64,000 bases of DNA from Subtercola boreus (GTDB taxonomy: Bacteria; Actinomycetota; Actinomycetes; Actinomycetales; Microbacteriaceae), in contig NZ_VFOO01000001.1 of assembly GCF_006716115.1 (NCBI RefSeq), positions 2,542,001 to 2,606,000 on the forward strand. The letters run 5' to 3'. The translations under genes and the position numbers were made by a program. Numbering within the stretch: the first letter of the stretch is position 1; every line of letters begins with the position of its first letter. This document shows positions 24,016 to 32,347 of this stretch, one piece after another. Below the pieces are notes generated by a model that did no database searches, had not been told where the DNA came from, and saw nothing but the letters and a program-made list of their open reading frames with translations.

Positions 24016-25266
24016 GTGACGCGGTTCAGCTGGTGGCACCTCGCGGTGGGGGTCACCGTGCTGGCACTGGCCCTCATCGTGCTCGCCGGCGCCCCGGAGT
24101 CACCGGGCGACGCGGTGGGCGCGTGGAGCTGTCTCGCCGTGCTGGCCATCGGCTACGCCGCGTTCGGCTGGCGGAGCCTCGACGTGCGCACCGGCCGGGC
24201 GACCGCGACCTCGCGTGCGGCGCTGGTCTTCCCGCTGCTCGCCATCGCCTGCACCGCCGTCGGCACGGCGTTCGACCCGTCGATGGCCACGCTCCAGGCC
24301 ATCACCTTCCCCGTCATCTGGTTCTCCGTCGACCCGACCCGCCGGGCGATCGGGCTCAACATCGTGCTCGCTGTCGGCGTCGCGCTGGGCTTCCTCGTCT
24401 CCACCGGCACCTCGCCCGAGGCCGTCGGTCAGGCCGTGGGTGTCGAGGCGATCTCCCTCGTCTTCAGTCTCGCCCTCGGCATCTGGTTCAGTTTCGCGCT
24501 CCACCAGGGGCAGGAGAACACCCGCCTGCTCGAGGCGCTCCGTTCGACCCAGGCCGAGCTGGCCATCCGGAACCGCGACAGCGGCATCGTGAGCGAACGC
24601 GAACGGTTGGCGGGCGAGATCCACGACACCATCGCGCAGAGCCTCACCGGCCTGGTGATGGTCGCCGAGCGCACCCGCACAGCGCTGGTGGATGATCAGC
24701 CCGCCGTCAGGGCCGACCTGCAGTTGATCGAGGACATCGCGCGCGAAGCCCTCGTCGAGACCCGCGCTCTGGTCGCCGCGAGCGCCCCCGTCGACGTCGA
24801 CGGGGGCCTCCTCCCGGCCCTCGAGAGGGTCATCGAGCGGTTCAGCCGGGAGACCGGGGTGCGGATCGTCTGCGACACCGCGGGATACCTGCCCGAGCCC
24901 AACGACATCGAGGTGGTGCTGCTGCGCTCGGCCCAGGAGGCGCTGGCGAACGTGCGGAAGCACTCGGGGGCCACCGGGGTGGCGGTTCGGCTGGCGACGG
25001 GGGCGGGCTCGGTGTGCCTCACCGTCTCCGACAACGGATCCGGCATCGTGGCCGACCAGCCCGTGGGTGCGGGCTTCGGGCTGGCCGGCATGCAGCAGCG
25101 CCTGTCGCTGCTCGGCGGAACGCTGGCCATCGGCACGGCACCCTCGGGTGGGGCAGAACTCACCGTGACGCTCCCGTCGCGCCGGCTCGCCGAGCCCGCC
25201 GGCGAGCCGGCGTCCGCCGGACGCGCCAACGGCGACCACGCCCTCCCCGCGGCGGTGCGCCCGTGA
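24016..25266 (+). CDS. NarL-type sensor histidine kinase (HisKA_3)
   Basis: 416 residues. About five hydrophobic segments fill the first 165 residues and likely form a membrane-embedded sensor. The dimerisation/phospho-acceptor motif is ERERLAGEIHDTIAQSL, near residue 197, and the HATPase domain has SAQEALANVRKHS, DNGSGI and GFGLAGMQQR. It should phosphorylate the LuxR-type regulator that begins inside its stop codon. The intramembrane sensor and the neighbouring exporter resemble LiaS/DesK-type envelope-stress kinases. Confidence 0.93.
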   Translation: MTRFSWWHLAVGVTVLALALIVLAGAPESPGDAVGAWSCLAVLAIGYAAFGWRSLDVRTGRATATSRAALVFPLLAIACTAVGTAFDPSMATLQAITFPVIWFSVDPTRRAIGLNIVLAVGVALGFLVSTGTSPEAVGQAVGVEAISLVFSLALGIWFSFALHQGQENTRLLEALRSTQAELAIRNRDSGIVSERERLAGEIHDTIAQSLTGLVMVAERTRTALVDDQPAVRADLQLIEDIAREALVETRALVAASAPVDVDGGLLPALERVIERFSRETGVRIVCDTAGYLPEPNDIEVVLLRSAQEALANVRKHSGATGVAVRLATGAGSVCLTVSDNGSGIVADQPVGAGFGLAGMQQRLSLLGGTLAIGTAPSGGAELTVTLPSRRLAEPAGEPASAGRANGDHALPAAVRP

Positions 25267-25901
25267 TCCGCGTGCTGGTGGCCGACGACCACCCCATCGT
25301 GCGGGCCGGAATCGCGCAACTCCTCGACTCGGCCGACGACATCGACGTGGTCGGCCAGGCCGTCGACGGGCGTGAGGCGGTGCGACTGGCACGGGAGCTA
25401 CGCCCCGACCTCGTGCTCATGGACCTGCGGATGCCCGGGGTCGGCGGTGCCGAAGCGACCGCGCAGATCGTGGCGGAGGGGTCGGGCATCCGTGTGCTCG
25501 TGCTCACCACCTACGACACCGACGACGACATCCTCGCGGCCGTCGAGGCCGGGGCGAGCGGATACCTCGTGAAGGCCGCACCGCAGGACGAGATCCTGGC
25601 GGGGGTGCGCTCCGTGGCCGGCGGCGAGACCGTGCTCGCCCCGAGGATCGCCTCGGTGCTGGTGCAGCGCATGCGGGACGAACGTCTCCGCGAGGAAGCC
25701 CCACCGGTGCCGCGCCTCAGCAGCCGCGAGTCCGACGTGCTCCGGCTCGTCGCCCTGGGCCAGAGCAACCCGCAGATCGCGAAGGCCCTGTTCATCGGCG
25801 ACGCCACCGTGAAGACGCACCTCGGGCACATCTTCGAGAAGCTCGGCGTCACCGACCGCACGCGGGCGGTCACCCGGGCGATGGAGCTCGGCCTGCTCTA
25901 G
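25263..25901 (+). CDS. NarL/LuxR-family response regulator
   Basis: 212 residues. The receiver has DDH near the N-terminus, the phospho-site Asp in LVLMDLRMPG and the conserved Lys in YLVKAAP. The LuxR-type helix-turn-helix near the C-terminus reads LSSRESDVLRLVALG then ATVKTHLGHIFEKLGV. The GTG start overlaps the kinase stop (GTGA). It most likely activates the four-gene exporter operon in which it sits; targets are not visible. Confidence 0.95.
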   Translation: MIRVLVADDHPIVRAGIAQLLDSADDIDVVGQAVDGREAVRLARELRPDLVLMDLRMPGVGGAEATAQIVAEGSGIRVLVLTTYDTDDDILAAVEAGASGYLVKAAPQDEILAGVRSVAGGETVLAPRIASVLVQRMRDERLREEAPPVPRLSSRESDVLRLVALGQSNPQIAKALFIGDATVKTHLGHIFEKLGVTDRTRAVTRAMELGLL

Positions 25902-25906
25902 TCAGC

Positions 25907-25985
25907 GGCGCAAACGGACGTCGCTGGGGCGACACGGCACCGCAGAGGAGGTCGTGCCGGCTGAGCGACGTCCGTCTGCGTCGCC
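25907..25985. terminator. Long inverted repeat between convergent genes
   Basis: A 12-bp perfect arm ACGGACGTCGCT (25914-25925) is mirrored at 25964-25975, with partial pairing extending outward. A smaller inner stem uses CGGCAC and GTGCCG. Placed between the converging regulator and murB genes, it probably ends both transcripts; there is no U-run. Confidence 0.5.
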
Positions 25986-26019
25986 GATGGCGCGACAGCC
26001 GACCTGCGCGGTGCCGCTC

Positions 26020-27117
26020 CTACTCGAACGAACCGACGAAGACGGGCTCGGGCGCAAGGTTCACGCCGAACTCGGCCTGCACGCGCCACTGGATGAAGCG
26101 CGCCAACTCCGCGATCTGCGACGCCGTCGCACCCCCGCGGTTCACAAGGGCGAGCGTGTGCTTGCCCGAGATGGCGGCGTTCGATCCGGGCAGGGAGAAC
26201 CCGCGGCCGAGCCCTGCGTGTTCGATCAACCACGCGGCACTGAGTTTCACCGAGTAGACCTCGGGCGAATCATCCGTCGCCGGCTGCTCGGTCACCCAGC
26301 GCGGCGCCTCCGACGGGATCGTGCGGGCGAACTGCTCGCCCACGATCGGGTTCGTGAAGAACGAGCCGGCGCTCACCGAGTCGGGATCCGCGGGATCGAG
26401 CACCATGCCCTTCGATGCTCGCAGCCGCAGCACGGCCTCGCGCACGGCCCCGAGAGCGACCCGGTCGCCGAGCGCGACGCCGAGGGCGTTGGCAAGCTGG
26501 TCGTACTCGATCGGGGCACCGAGGGCGAGGGCATCCGTTCCGGCCCGGCCGAGACGCAGATCGATCGAGACCACGACGCCGCTCCTCCCCCGCTTCAACA
26601 CGCTGGTTCGGTAACCGAAACCCAGGTCGTCGGCCGACAGCCACTCGAGCTCGCCGGTCTCGGCGTCGAGGAACGAGACCCCGGCCAGCACCGAAGCGAC
26701 CTCCTGCCCGTACGCCCCGATGTTCTGCACGGGCGATGCGCCCGACGAGCCGGGGATGCCCGACAGCGCCTCGATGCCGCTGAGGCCGTTCGTGACGGCG
26801 TACGCGACGAGGTCGTCCCACGGTTCGCCCGCCTGCACCCGCACACGCACCGTACCCGGGGCATCGTCCGGGCCGGTTTCGAGCTGCTCGACTCCGCGGG
26901 TGGCGATCCGGATGACCGTGCCCTCGAACCCGTCGTCGGAGACCACCACGTTCGAACCGCCGCCGAGCACCAGCCACGGCTCCTCATCGGCCCAGGCAGC
27001 CAGGCACACGTCGACCAGCTCGCGGGGGTCGGACACCGTCACGAGCCGCGCGGCCGGCCCGCCGACCTGCAGGGTGGTCAGCGGGGCGAGCAGGGCGGTG
27101 CGCTCCTGATCGGTCAT
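26020..27117 (-). CDS. murB: UDP-N-acetylenolpyruvoylglucosamine reductase MurB
   Basis: 365 residues. MurB uses FAD and NADPH to reduce enolpyruvyl-UDP-GlcNAc to UDP-MurNAc in peptidoglycan synthesis. FAD-binding segments LVLGGGSNVVVSD and GIPGSSGASPVQNIGAYGQE are present, as is the catalytic-Ser region DSVSAGSFFTNP and the C-terminal Glu region LAPEPVFVG. The ATG overlaps the MaoC stop (ATGA). The open frame continues upstream through the MaoC gene but that part is not MurB. The gene occupies its usual actinobacterial place beside MaoC-type genes. Confidence 0.96.
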   Translation of the reverse strand: MTDQERTALLAPLTTLQVGGPAARLVTVSDPRELVDVCLAAWADEEPWLVLGGGSNVVVSDDGFEGTVIRIATRGVEQLETGPDDAPGTVRVRVQAGEPWDDLVAYAVTNGLSGIEALSGIPGSSGASPVQNIGAYGQEVASVLAGVSFLDAETGELEWLSADDLGFGYRTSVLKRGRSGVVVSIDLRLGRAGTDALALGAPIEYDQLANALGVALGDRVALGAVREAVLRLRASKGMVLDPADPDSVSAGSFFTNPIVGEQFARTIPSEAPRWVTEQPATDDSPEVYSVKLSAAWLIEHAGLGRGFSLPGSNAAISGKHTLALVNRGGATASQIAELARFIQWRVQAEFGVNLAPEPVFVGSFE

Positions 27118-27605
27118 GCGGAGGGCGCGGCGGGGGCAGCGGGTGCTGCTGCGGCAGCCGCAGCCGCAGGCGCGGCCGCAGGCGTTCGCACACGCACCTG
27201 CGCCTTGCCGAGCACGGTCTGTCCGTTGCCCGTCACGACGAGGTCGATCCTCGCCGTTCCTGCAGCGACGTCGAGCTGGCCGACCTTCGCGGCGACCTCG
27301 ACCAGCGCTCCCGACTCGGCGTCGACGAACACCGGGCGGGTGAAGCGAACCTGGTAGTCCTCGACGAGGGAGGGATCGCCCACCCAGTCGAGCACCGGCT
27401 GCACGGCGAGGCCCATGGTGAGCATCCCGTGCGCGAGCACGCCGTCGAGCCCGACGGAGACCGCCACGTCGTCGCGGTAGTGGATCGGGTTGAAGTCGCC
27501 CGAGGCCCCCGCGTAGCGCACGAGCGTGTCGCGCGTGAGGGTGAAGGAGCGCGTCGCGACCACATCGCCGACGGCCAGGGAAGCGAGGTCGAGGGCGGCG
27601 CTCAT
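27114..27605 (-). CDS. MaoC-like dehydratase (HadB-type)
   Basis: A 163-residue hotdog protein with the hydratase-2 motif YAGASGDFNPIHYRD (residues 31-45) containing the catalytic Asp/His pair. It pairs with the FAS1-like dehydratase encoded just upstream to form a heterodimeric (R)-3-hydroxyacyl dehydratase, as HadAB do in mycobacteria. The two genes overlap by ATGA, supporting 1:1 synthesis. The last 24 residues or so are almost only Ala and Pro, an unusual low-complexity tail beyond the fold. In a mycolate-free organism the acyl substrate is uncertain. Confidence 0.9.
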   Translation of the reverse strand: MSAALDLASLAVGDVVATRSFTLTRDTLVRYAGASGDFNPIHYRDDVAVSVGLDGVLAHGMLTMGLAVQPVLDWVGDPSLVEDYQVRFTRPVFVDAESGALVEVAAKVGQLDVAAGTARIDLVVTGNGQTVLGKAQVRVRTPAAAPAAAAAAAAPAAPAAPSA

Positions 27606-28048
27606 TCGTCGCCCCGCACCACGAGCGTCGAGATGGCGGTGACCACGTGGGCCCCGGTCGCATCCAGAATCGACGACTCGCTCGTCACCATCGAGTGACC
27701 GCCGAGCTGCTTGACACTCGACACGGTCAGCGTCGCCGTGAGCTCGTCGCCCGCCACGATCGGGCGCGTGAAGGTGAAACGCTGGTCACCGTGGACGACG
27801 CGCGAGAAGTCGATCCCGGCGTCCGGAGCCTCGAGCAGCTGCTCGAGGGTGCGCTCCTGGATGACCACACCGAACGTCGGCGGGGCAACCAGGTCGGGGT
27901 AGCCGGCCGCCTGGGCCGCCTCGACGTCGAAGTTCAGCGGGCTCTGGGAGAGGACGGCGGCGGAGAATTCGCGGATCTTCTCCCGCCCCACGAGGTACGG
28001 GGATGTCTCGGGGAAGACGCGCCCCTGGAGGTCTGGGTTCACTGGCAC
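27602..28048 (-). CDS. FAS1-like dehydratase domain protein (HadA-type)
   Basis: 148 residues of the MaoC N-terminal/FAS1-like hotdog family; the opening GRVFPETSPYLVGREKIREF and PPTFGVVI segments are characteristic. It lacks the catalytic Asp-His motif and is expected to be the substrate-binding partner of the next gene's product. The start is GTG, with TAGACT ending six bases upstream. It leads the HadA-HadB-MurB overlapping operon. Confidence 0.9.
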   Translation of the reverse strand: MPVNPDLQGRVFPETSPYLVGREKIREFSAAVLSQSPLNFDVEAAQAAGYPDLVAPPTFGVVIQERTLEQLLEAPDAGIDFSRVVHGDQRFTFTRPIVAGDELTATLTVSSVKQLGGHSMVTSESSILDATGAHVVTAISTLVVRGDE

Positions 28049-28054
28049 CCGTCA

Positions 28055-28060
28055 AGTCTA
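28055..28060 (-). promoter_or_regulatory. -10 box TAGACT, leaderless start of the hadAB-murB operon
   Basis: On the minus strand TAGACT is followed by six bases and then the GTG start codon, the same geometry as at three other genes of the window. Confidence 0.55.
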
Positions 28061-28075
28061 CGTAAGCGGAGCGAC

Positions 28076-29131
28076 TCACCGCGGGGTCGAGGTGACGCCG
28101 AACGATCCGTCCGCATTCCAGAAGACGACGTCTTCGGCCGGGGAGGCGGTCGGCACGGGCGCACCGGCTGCGGGGATGTGCAGGCTGGTGATGCGGAGCT
28201 GGATGCCCATCGCGGCGAACTCCTGCTTCGTGACGCAGGTGGCGCTCTGGGTGCCGTCGCGGTAGACCGCGAGCAGGCAGGGCTGGTCGATGCGGTTCTC
28301 GACGGCGTAGACCGTCAGCTCCGAGGCGGCGACGCCCAGCAACCGCAGCGACTCCGGTTTGTAGTAGGGGTCGATGTTCTGGGGAGGGATACTCGGGGCC
28401 AGAGTCGGATCCTCGAAGATGGTGAGGCCCTCGGCGAGGGACGGTGAGGCGGTCGCCGTTCCTGCGGCCGCGCCCGCTGCGCCTGCGCCTGCGCCTGCGG
28501 ACGCCAGGAACGGCCCGGATCCCAGCTGCGCCGCCACGAACAGGCCGACCGCGACGAGCAGCAGGAGGCCGACGGCGATGGAGGTGCCCATCCAGACCAG
28601 GGAGCGGCGACGCCAGGTCTCGGCGGAGACGGTGGCGGGCGCGTGCTCCGGCTCCGACCCGGGCGCGGGCTCGGCCGGTCCGTCGGTTTCGCCCGACGAC
28701 TGCTCCGGCGGCACGGCGGAGACAGAACCGGTCTCTGGGCTGCCCCCGCCGATCGACCCGGGCCCGGCCGCCGCCGCGCGGCGTGCCTCGGCGGCCTCGA
28801 GGGCAGGGCGAGCATCCAGAATCGCGTGTTCGAGCTGACGGGCGTCGTCCCGCAGGCGCGCCTCGAACGCGAAGAGCCCGCCGAGCGCCTCACCGTCGGC
28901 CGTCCGCGAGAAGGCCTGCGCCTTCAAACCGGGCAGAGCGGCTGCGGGGTCGGTCCGCCCGCCGGGCGTCGGTGTCAGCGGATGCTCCCGCCACCAGACA
29001 GCGTCGAGCACGTCATGCGGGCCCCGGTAGGCCGCGGCGAGCGCCGCCCTCGCCCCGGAGTCGGCGGAGACGAGCGCGAACAGGCCGGACGAATCATCCG
29101 TGCCCGCGGGGTGCGTCGACGTTGACGACAT
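28076..29131 (-). CDS. Membrane protein of unknown function, single TM
   Basis: 351 residues. I do not recognise a family. A cytoplasmic N-terminal region of about 110 residues (YRGPHDVLDAVWWREHPL; an Ala/Arg-rich helix near 90-120) leads into a Pro/Glu/Ser-rich linker, one transmembrane helix at about residues 179-202, an Ala/Gly-rich stretch, and an extracytoplasmic domain of roughly 110 residues with two Cys (DQPCLLAVYRDG, SATCVTKQEF) that could form a disulfide. AAAGGAG lies seven bases upstream of the ATG. It precedes the dehydratase operon by 27 bases but that operon has its own promoter. Confidence 0.75.
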   Translation of the reverse strand: MSSTSTHPAGTDDSSGLFALVSADSGARAALAAAYRGPHDVLDAVWWREHPLTPTPGGRTDPAAALPGLKAQAFSRTADGEALGGLFAFEARLRDDARQLEHAILDARPALEAAEARRAAAAGPGSIGGGSPETGSVSAVPPEQSSGETDGPAEPAPGSEPEHAPATVSAETWRRRSLVWMGTSIAVGLLLLVAVGLFVAAQLGSGPFLASAGAGAGAAGAAAGTATASPSLAEGLTIFEDPTLAPSIPPQNIDPYYKPESLRLLGVAASELTVYAVENRIDQPCLLAVYRDGTQSATCVTKQEFAAMGIQLRITSLHIPAAGAPVPTASPAEDVVFWNADGSFGVTSTPR

Positions 29132-29328
29132 GCTGCTCCTTTGCTTCCCTCGCCATTCTGCTCTCTGACACGCCCGGGGCGGAGGGCTTGCCCCGACACC
29201 GGATGTTCGTCGCCGGCGCGAGAAGAGACGGGTCCGGGCACTGCCGGGTGCCCCGAAAGTGGGTCAAGGGCCTGCGCTGAACGCTCTCGCATGCCAGAGT
29301 TGAAGCAGACCACGTCACGAGGAGTCCC

Positions 29329-30087
29329 ATGTCGAACGTTCCCCCGCCGCCGCCCCCACCCGCTGGCGATGTGCCGCCGTACGCCGCTCCGGGGGCAGGA
29401 TCCGCTCCCGGGCCCGGCTATCCCACCCCTGCCGGCCCGGACAAGTACAACGTGCTGGCGATCGTCTCGCTCGTCACCGCCTTCTTCGTCTCGCTCGTCG
29501 CGGTCATCACCGGGCACATCGCGCTCCGTCAGATCAAGCGCACCCAGGAGAAGGGCCGCGGGCTGGCGATCGCCGGGCTGATCCTCGGCTACGCCGGAAT
29601 CCTCGCGGGGATCATCACGATCATCGCCCTCATCGTGATCTTCGCCTTCGCCGGCAACAAGATCGCCACCGATCCCGACTTCGGTTCGGGTTCAGGCTTC
29701 GACAGCACGATCGAGCCCTTCCCCAGCGCGACCTCCGACCCCGGCGCCTCGGGCTCGCAGACCACGGCTGAGGCCTGCGACCTGCTCTACTCCGCCGTGT
29801 CGGACGACGCCCAGAATCTGTCGCAGAACCTTTCGGAGCTGCAGACAGACCCCGCCGCAGCTGTCACCGCTCTCCAGAAGCTCTCCACCGACTTCGACAC
29901 CGGCCTCGCCCAGATCGAGGACCCCGACGTCTACGCGGCGGGCGACCAGGCGAACACCTCGCTGAAGATCATGATCTCCGACATCCAGGCCCTCGTCGCT
30001 GACCCCAGCGCCGGGAACAGCACGATCCTCGACGATGCCCAGGCCGTGCAGGAGGACTTCTCGGCGATCGACACCGTCTGCGGCTAG
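29329..30087 (+). CDS. DUF4190 domain membrane protein
   Basis: 252 residues. A Pro/Gly-rich cytoplasmic head (PPPPPPPAGDVPPYA) precedes two transmembrane helices at about residues 44-66 and 82-108 separated by QIKRTQEKGRG, the DUF4190 core. The extracytoplasmic C-terminus has two Cys (near ACDLLY and the final VCG) and a helical region. Function is unknown; such proteins are common in actinobacteria. GAGGAG lies four bases before the ATG. It is divergent from the preceding membrane-protein gene and convergent with the tRNA pair. Confidence 0.82.
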   Translation: MSNVPPPPPPPAGDVPPYAAPGAGSAPGPGYPTPAGPDKYNVLAIVSLVTAFFVSLVAVITGHIALRQIKRTQEKGRGLAIAGLILGYAGILAGIITIIALIVIFAFAGNKIATDPDFGSGSGFDSTIEPFPSATSDPGASGSQTTAEACDLLYSAVSDDAQNLSQNLSELQTDPAAAVTALQKLSTDFDTGLAQIEDPDVYAAGDQANTSLKIMISDIQALVADPSAGNSTILDDAQAVQEDFSAIDTVCG

Positions 30088-30132
30088 GGCCGGAACGCCC
30101 TCCCGCGGCACTGCGCCGGCCGCACAACGAAA

Positions 30133-30168
30133 GAAGCCCCCCGAGACGGCGAGATCTCGGGGGGCTTC
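30133..30168 (-). terminator. Rho-independent terminator after tRNA-Met
   Basis: GAAGCCCCCCGAGA pairs perfectly with TCTCGGGGGGCTTC (14 bp). On the minus strand it is followed by TTTCGTT. It ends the tRNA-Thr/tRNA-Met transcript and may also stop the converging DUF4190 transcript. Confidence 0.9.
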
Positions 30169-30169
30169 G

Positions 30170-30243
30170 TAGCGGGAGCGGGACTTGAACCCGCGACACC
30201 ACGATTATGAGCCGTGTGCTCTAACCACCTGAGCTACCCCGCC
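30170..30243 (-). tRNA. tRNA-Met, elongator (anticodon CAT)
   Basis: A 74-nt cloverleaf: acceptor GGCGGGG with TCCCGCT (two G-T pairs), D-arm GCTCAGGTGGTTAGAGC, anticodon loop CTCATAA, and T-arm GGGTTCAAGTCCC. It has none of the initiator features. tRNA-Ile2 also reads CAT before modification, but the position next to tRNA-Thr(GGT) matches the conserved Thr-Met pair of actinobacteria. Confidence 0.9.
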
Positions 30244-30288
30244 CTGGACTCCGTTCCTGCGAGCTGAAAGCCGCGGGACCGGATCCGG

Positions 30289-30360
<72 letters not shown>

Positions 30361-30448
30361 GCACTCGGCTGCCCCCATCAGGGGCAGCGTTTGGCACCGT
30401 AAGAGAATAGCATCACACGGGGCATCAGAAAGACCCGGCCGCTCCCAT

Positions 30449-30454
30449 TAGGGT
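30449..30454 (+). promoter_or_regulatory. -10 box TAGGGT, leaderless start of GH13 gene
   Basis: TAGGGT is followed by six bases and the ATG; there is no ribosome-binding site. Confidence 0.55.
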
Positions 30455-30460
30455 TTTACC

Positions 30461-32233
30461 ATGACAACCGAGCTGAATCCCGAAATCGGCGAGCCCACAG
30501 AAACCGTCACGTCCGGGTCGGTCGACCCCCTGACGCTGGTGGCGACGGGTTCCGAGTGGTGGCGCTCCGCCGTCATCTACCAGATCTACCCGCGGTCGTT
30601 CGCCGACTCCGACGGTGACGGGCTGGGCGACCTCGCGGGCATCACCAGCCGGCTCGACTCGCTGAAGGAGCTGGGCGTCGACGCTATCTGGCTCTCCCCG
30701 TTCTTCACCTCCCCGCAGCACGACGCCGGGTACGACGTGGCCGACTACTGCAACGTCGACCCGCGGTTCGGCACCCTGGCCGACTTCGACACCCTGCTGG
30801 CGGCGAGCCACGCCGAGGGTATCCGCGTGATCGTCGACCTCGTGCCGAACCACACCTCGTGGGACCACCAGTGGTTCCAGGATGCCCTGGCCTCCCCCGA
30901 GGGCAGCCCGGAGCGTGAGCGCTACATGTTCCGCGACGGCCTCGGCGAGAACGGTGACACTCCCCCGAACAACTGGGAGTCGGTGTTCGGCGGGCCGATG
31001 TGGAGCCGCATCACGAACCCCGACGGCACCCCCGGCCAGTGGTACCTACACATCTTCGACATCTCGCAGCCCGACCTGAACTGGGAGAACGAGTGGGTGC
31101 GGGCGCAGTTCCGCGACATTCTGCGGTTCTGGCTCGACCGGGGTGTCGACGGTTTCCGGGTGGATGTCGCACACGGCCTCATCAAAGAGGACGGTCTGCC
31201 CGACTACACTCCCCCGGCCGAGGCGGGCAGCATGGGTGGCGGCGCGATCCCGCTCGAGGTCGAGCCGGAGAAGCTCGACGACATCCCCACGCCGCCCTAC
31301 TGGGCGCAGGACGGCGTGCACGAGATCTACCGCGACTGGAACGCCGTGCTCAGCGAGTACGACGGCGAGCGGGTGCTCTGCGCCGAGGCCTGGGTGGAGC
31401 CGCTGAACAAGCTGGCGCGCTGGGTGCGGAGTGACGAGATGCACCAGGCCTTCAACTTCACCTACCTGTCGGCGAACTGGTCGGCCGAGGAGCTGCGGCT
31501 CGTCATCGACACGTCGATCGCGTCGTTCGCGACGGTCGGCGCCCCGAGCACCTGGGTGCTGTCGAACCACGACGTGATCCGGCACGCCACGCGACTCTCG
31601 CTCGGCCCCGGCCACCTGCAGGGCGACGGCATCGGTCCGCGCGATCAGGACCGACCGGATCCCGTCGCGGGCGTGCGCCGCGCCCGTGCCGCCTCAGCCG
31701 TGATGCTGGCCCTCCCCGGCAGCGCCTACATCTACCAGGGCGAAGAGCTCGGCCTCCCCGAGTCGATCGACCTGCCCGACGAGGCCCGGCAGGATCCGAC
31801 CTGGTTCCGCACCCATGGTGAACGTTATGGGCGCGATGGATGTCGCGTGCCGATCCCCTGGGAGGCCGGGGCCCCCAGCTACGGTTTCGGCCCGGCGGAT
31901 GCCGCGTGGTTGCCGCAGCCCGCGGGCTGGGACGAGTACGCGCGCGACTCGCAGAGCGGCGTTCCCGGCTCGACCCTGGAGCTCTACAAGCTGGCGCTCG
32001 TGCTCCGCGGTGAGAACGACCTCGGCTTCGGGCGCGTCGAGTGGCTCGACGACCTCGGGTTCGGCAGCGACGTGCTGGCGTTCACGAACCGGGGCATCAC
32101 CGTGATCGCGAACACCGGCACCACGCCGGTCGAGCTGCCATTGGAGGGTCTCGGCGAGCTGCTGCTCTCGAGCGCCCCGGTCACGGAAGCCGTGCTCCCG
32201 CCCGACACGACGGTCTGGTTGCGCGCCGCCTAA
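30461..32233 (+). CDS. Glycoside hydrolase family 13, alpha-glucosidase type
   Basis: A 590-residue cytoplasmic enzyme without a signal peptide. The four GH13 regions are present: DLVPNHTS, GFRVDVAHG with the nucleophile Asp235, CAEAW with the acid/base Glu309, and LSNHD with Asp371. YPRSFADSDGDGLGDL at the N-terminus and HDAGYDVADY mark the oligo-1,6-glucosidase/alpha-glucosidase subgroup, which releases glucose from the non-reducing end of malto- or isomalto-oligosaccharides or sucrose-like sugars. The gene stands alone, divergent from the tRNAs. Confidence 0.93.
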   Translation: MTTELNPEIGEPTETVTSGSVDPLTLVATGSEWWRSAVIYQIYPRSFADSDGDGLGDLAGITSRLDSLKELGVDAIWLSPFFTSPQHDAGYDVADYCNVDPRFGTLADFDTLLAASHAEGIRVIVDLVPNHTSWDHQWFQDALASPEGSPERERYMFRDGLGENGDTPPNNWESVFGGPMWSRITNPDGTPGQWYLHIFDISQPDLNWENEWVRAQFRDILRFWLDRGVDGFRVDVAHGLIKEDGLPDYTPPAEAGSMGGGAIPLEVEPEKLDDIPTPPYWAQDGVHEIYRDWNAVLSEYDGERVLCAEAWVEPLNKLARWVRSDEMHQAFNFTYLSANWSAEELRLVIDTSIASFATVGAPSTWVLSNHDVIRHATRLSLGPGHLQGDGIGPRDQDRPDPVAGVRRARAASAVMLALPGSAYIYQGEELGLPESIDLPDEARQDPTWFRTHGERYGRDGCRVPIPWEAGAPSYGFGPADAAWLPQPAGWDEYARDSQSGVPGSTLELYKLALVLRGENDLGFGRVEWLDDLGFGSDVLAFTNRGITVIANTGTTPVELPLEGLGELLLSSAPVTEAVLPPDTTVWLRAA

Positions 32234-32256
32234 CTCGCCGCCCCCTCCCCCCATCA

Positions 32257-32316
32257 ATCGAGTGGGCGATTAGGGCCCTGAAACTTCGTTTTTGGGGCCC
32301 AAATCGCCCACTCGAT
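32257..32316. terminator. Very long inverted repeat between convergent genes
   Basis: A 15-bp perfect arm ATCGAGTGGGCGATT (32257-32271) and AATCGCCCACTCGAT (32302-32316) continues inward through GGGCCC on both sides, giving about 21 pairs of 23. A T-rich loop (CGTTTTTG) lies in the centre. It probably terminates the GH13 transcript and the converging IMPase transcript, but the stem is far longer than termination requires. Confidence 0.6.
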
Positions 32317-32347
32317 CAGGTTTGGGGGGGGCGCGAGGGGGGTGGGG

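Noticed and set aside
26020-27663. One 547-residue fusion of murB with upstream sequence
   Set aside because: The upstream part is the MaoC gene in another frame; murB has its own ATG in an ATGA overlap.
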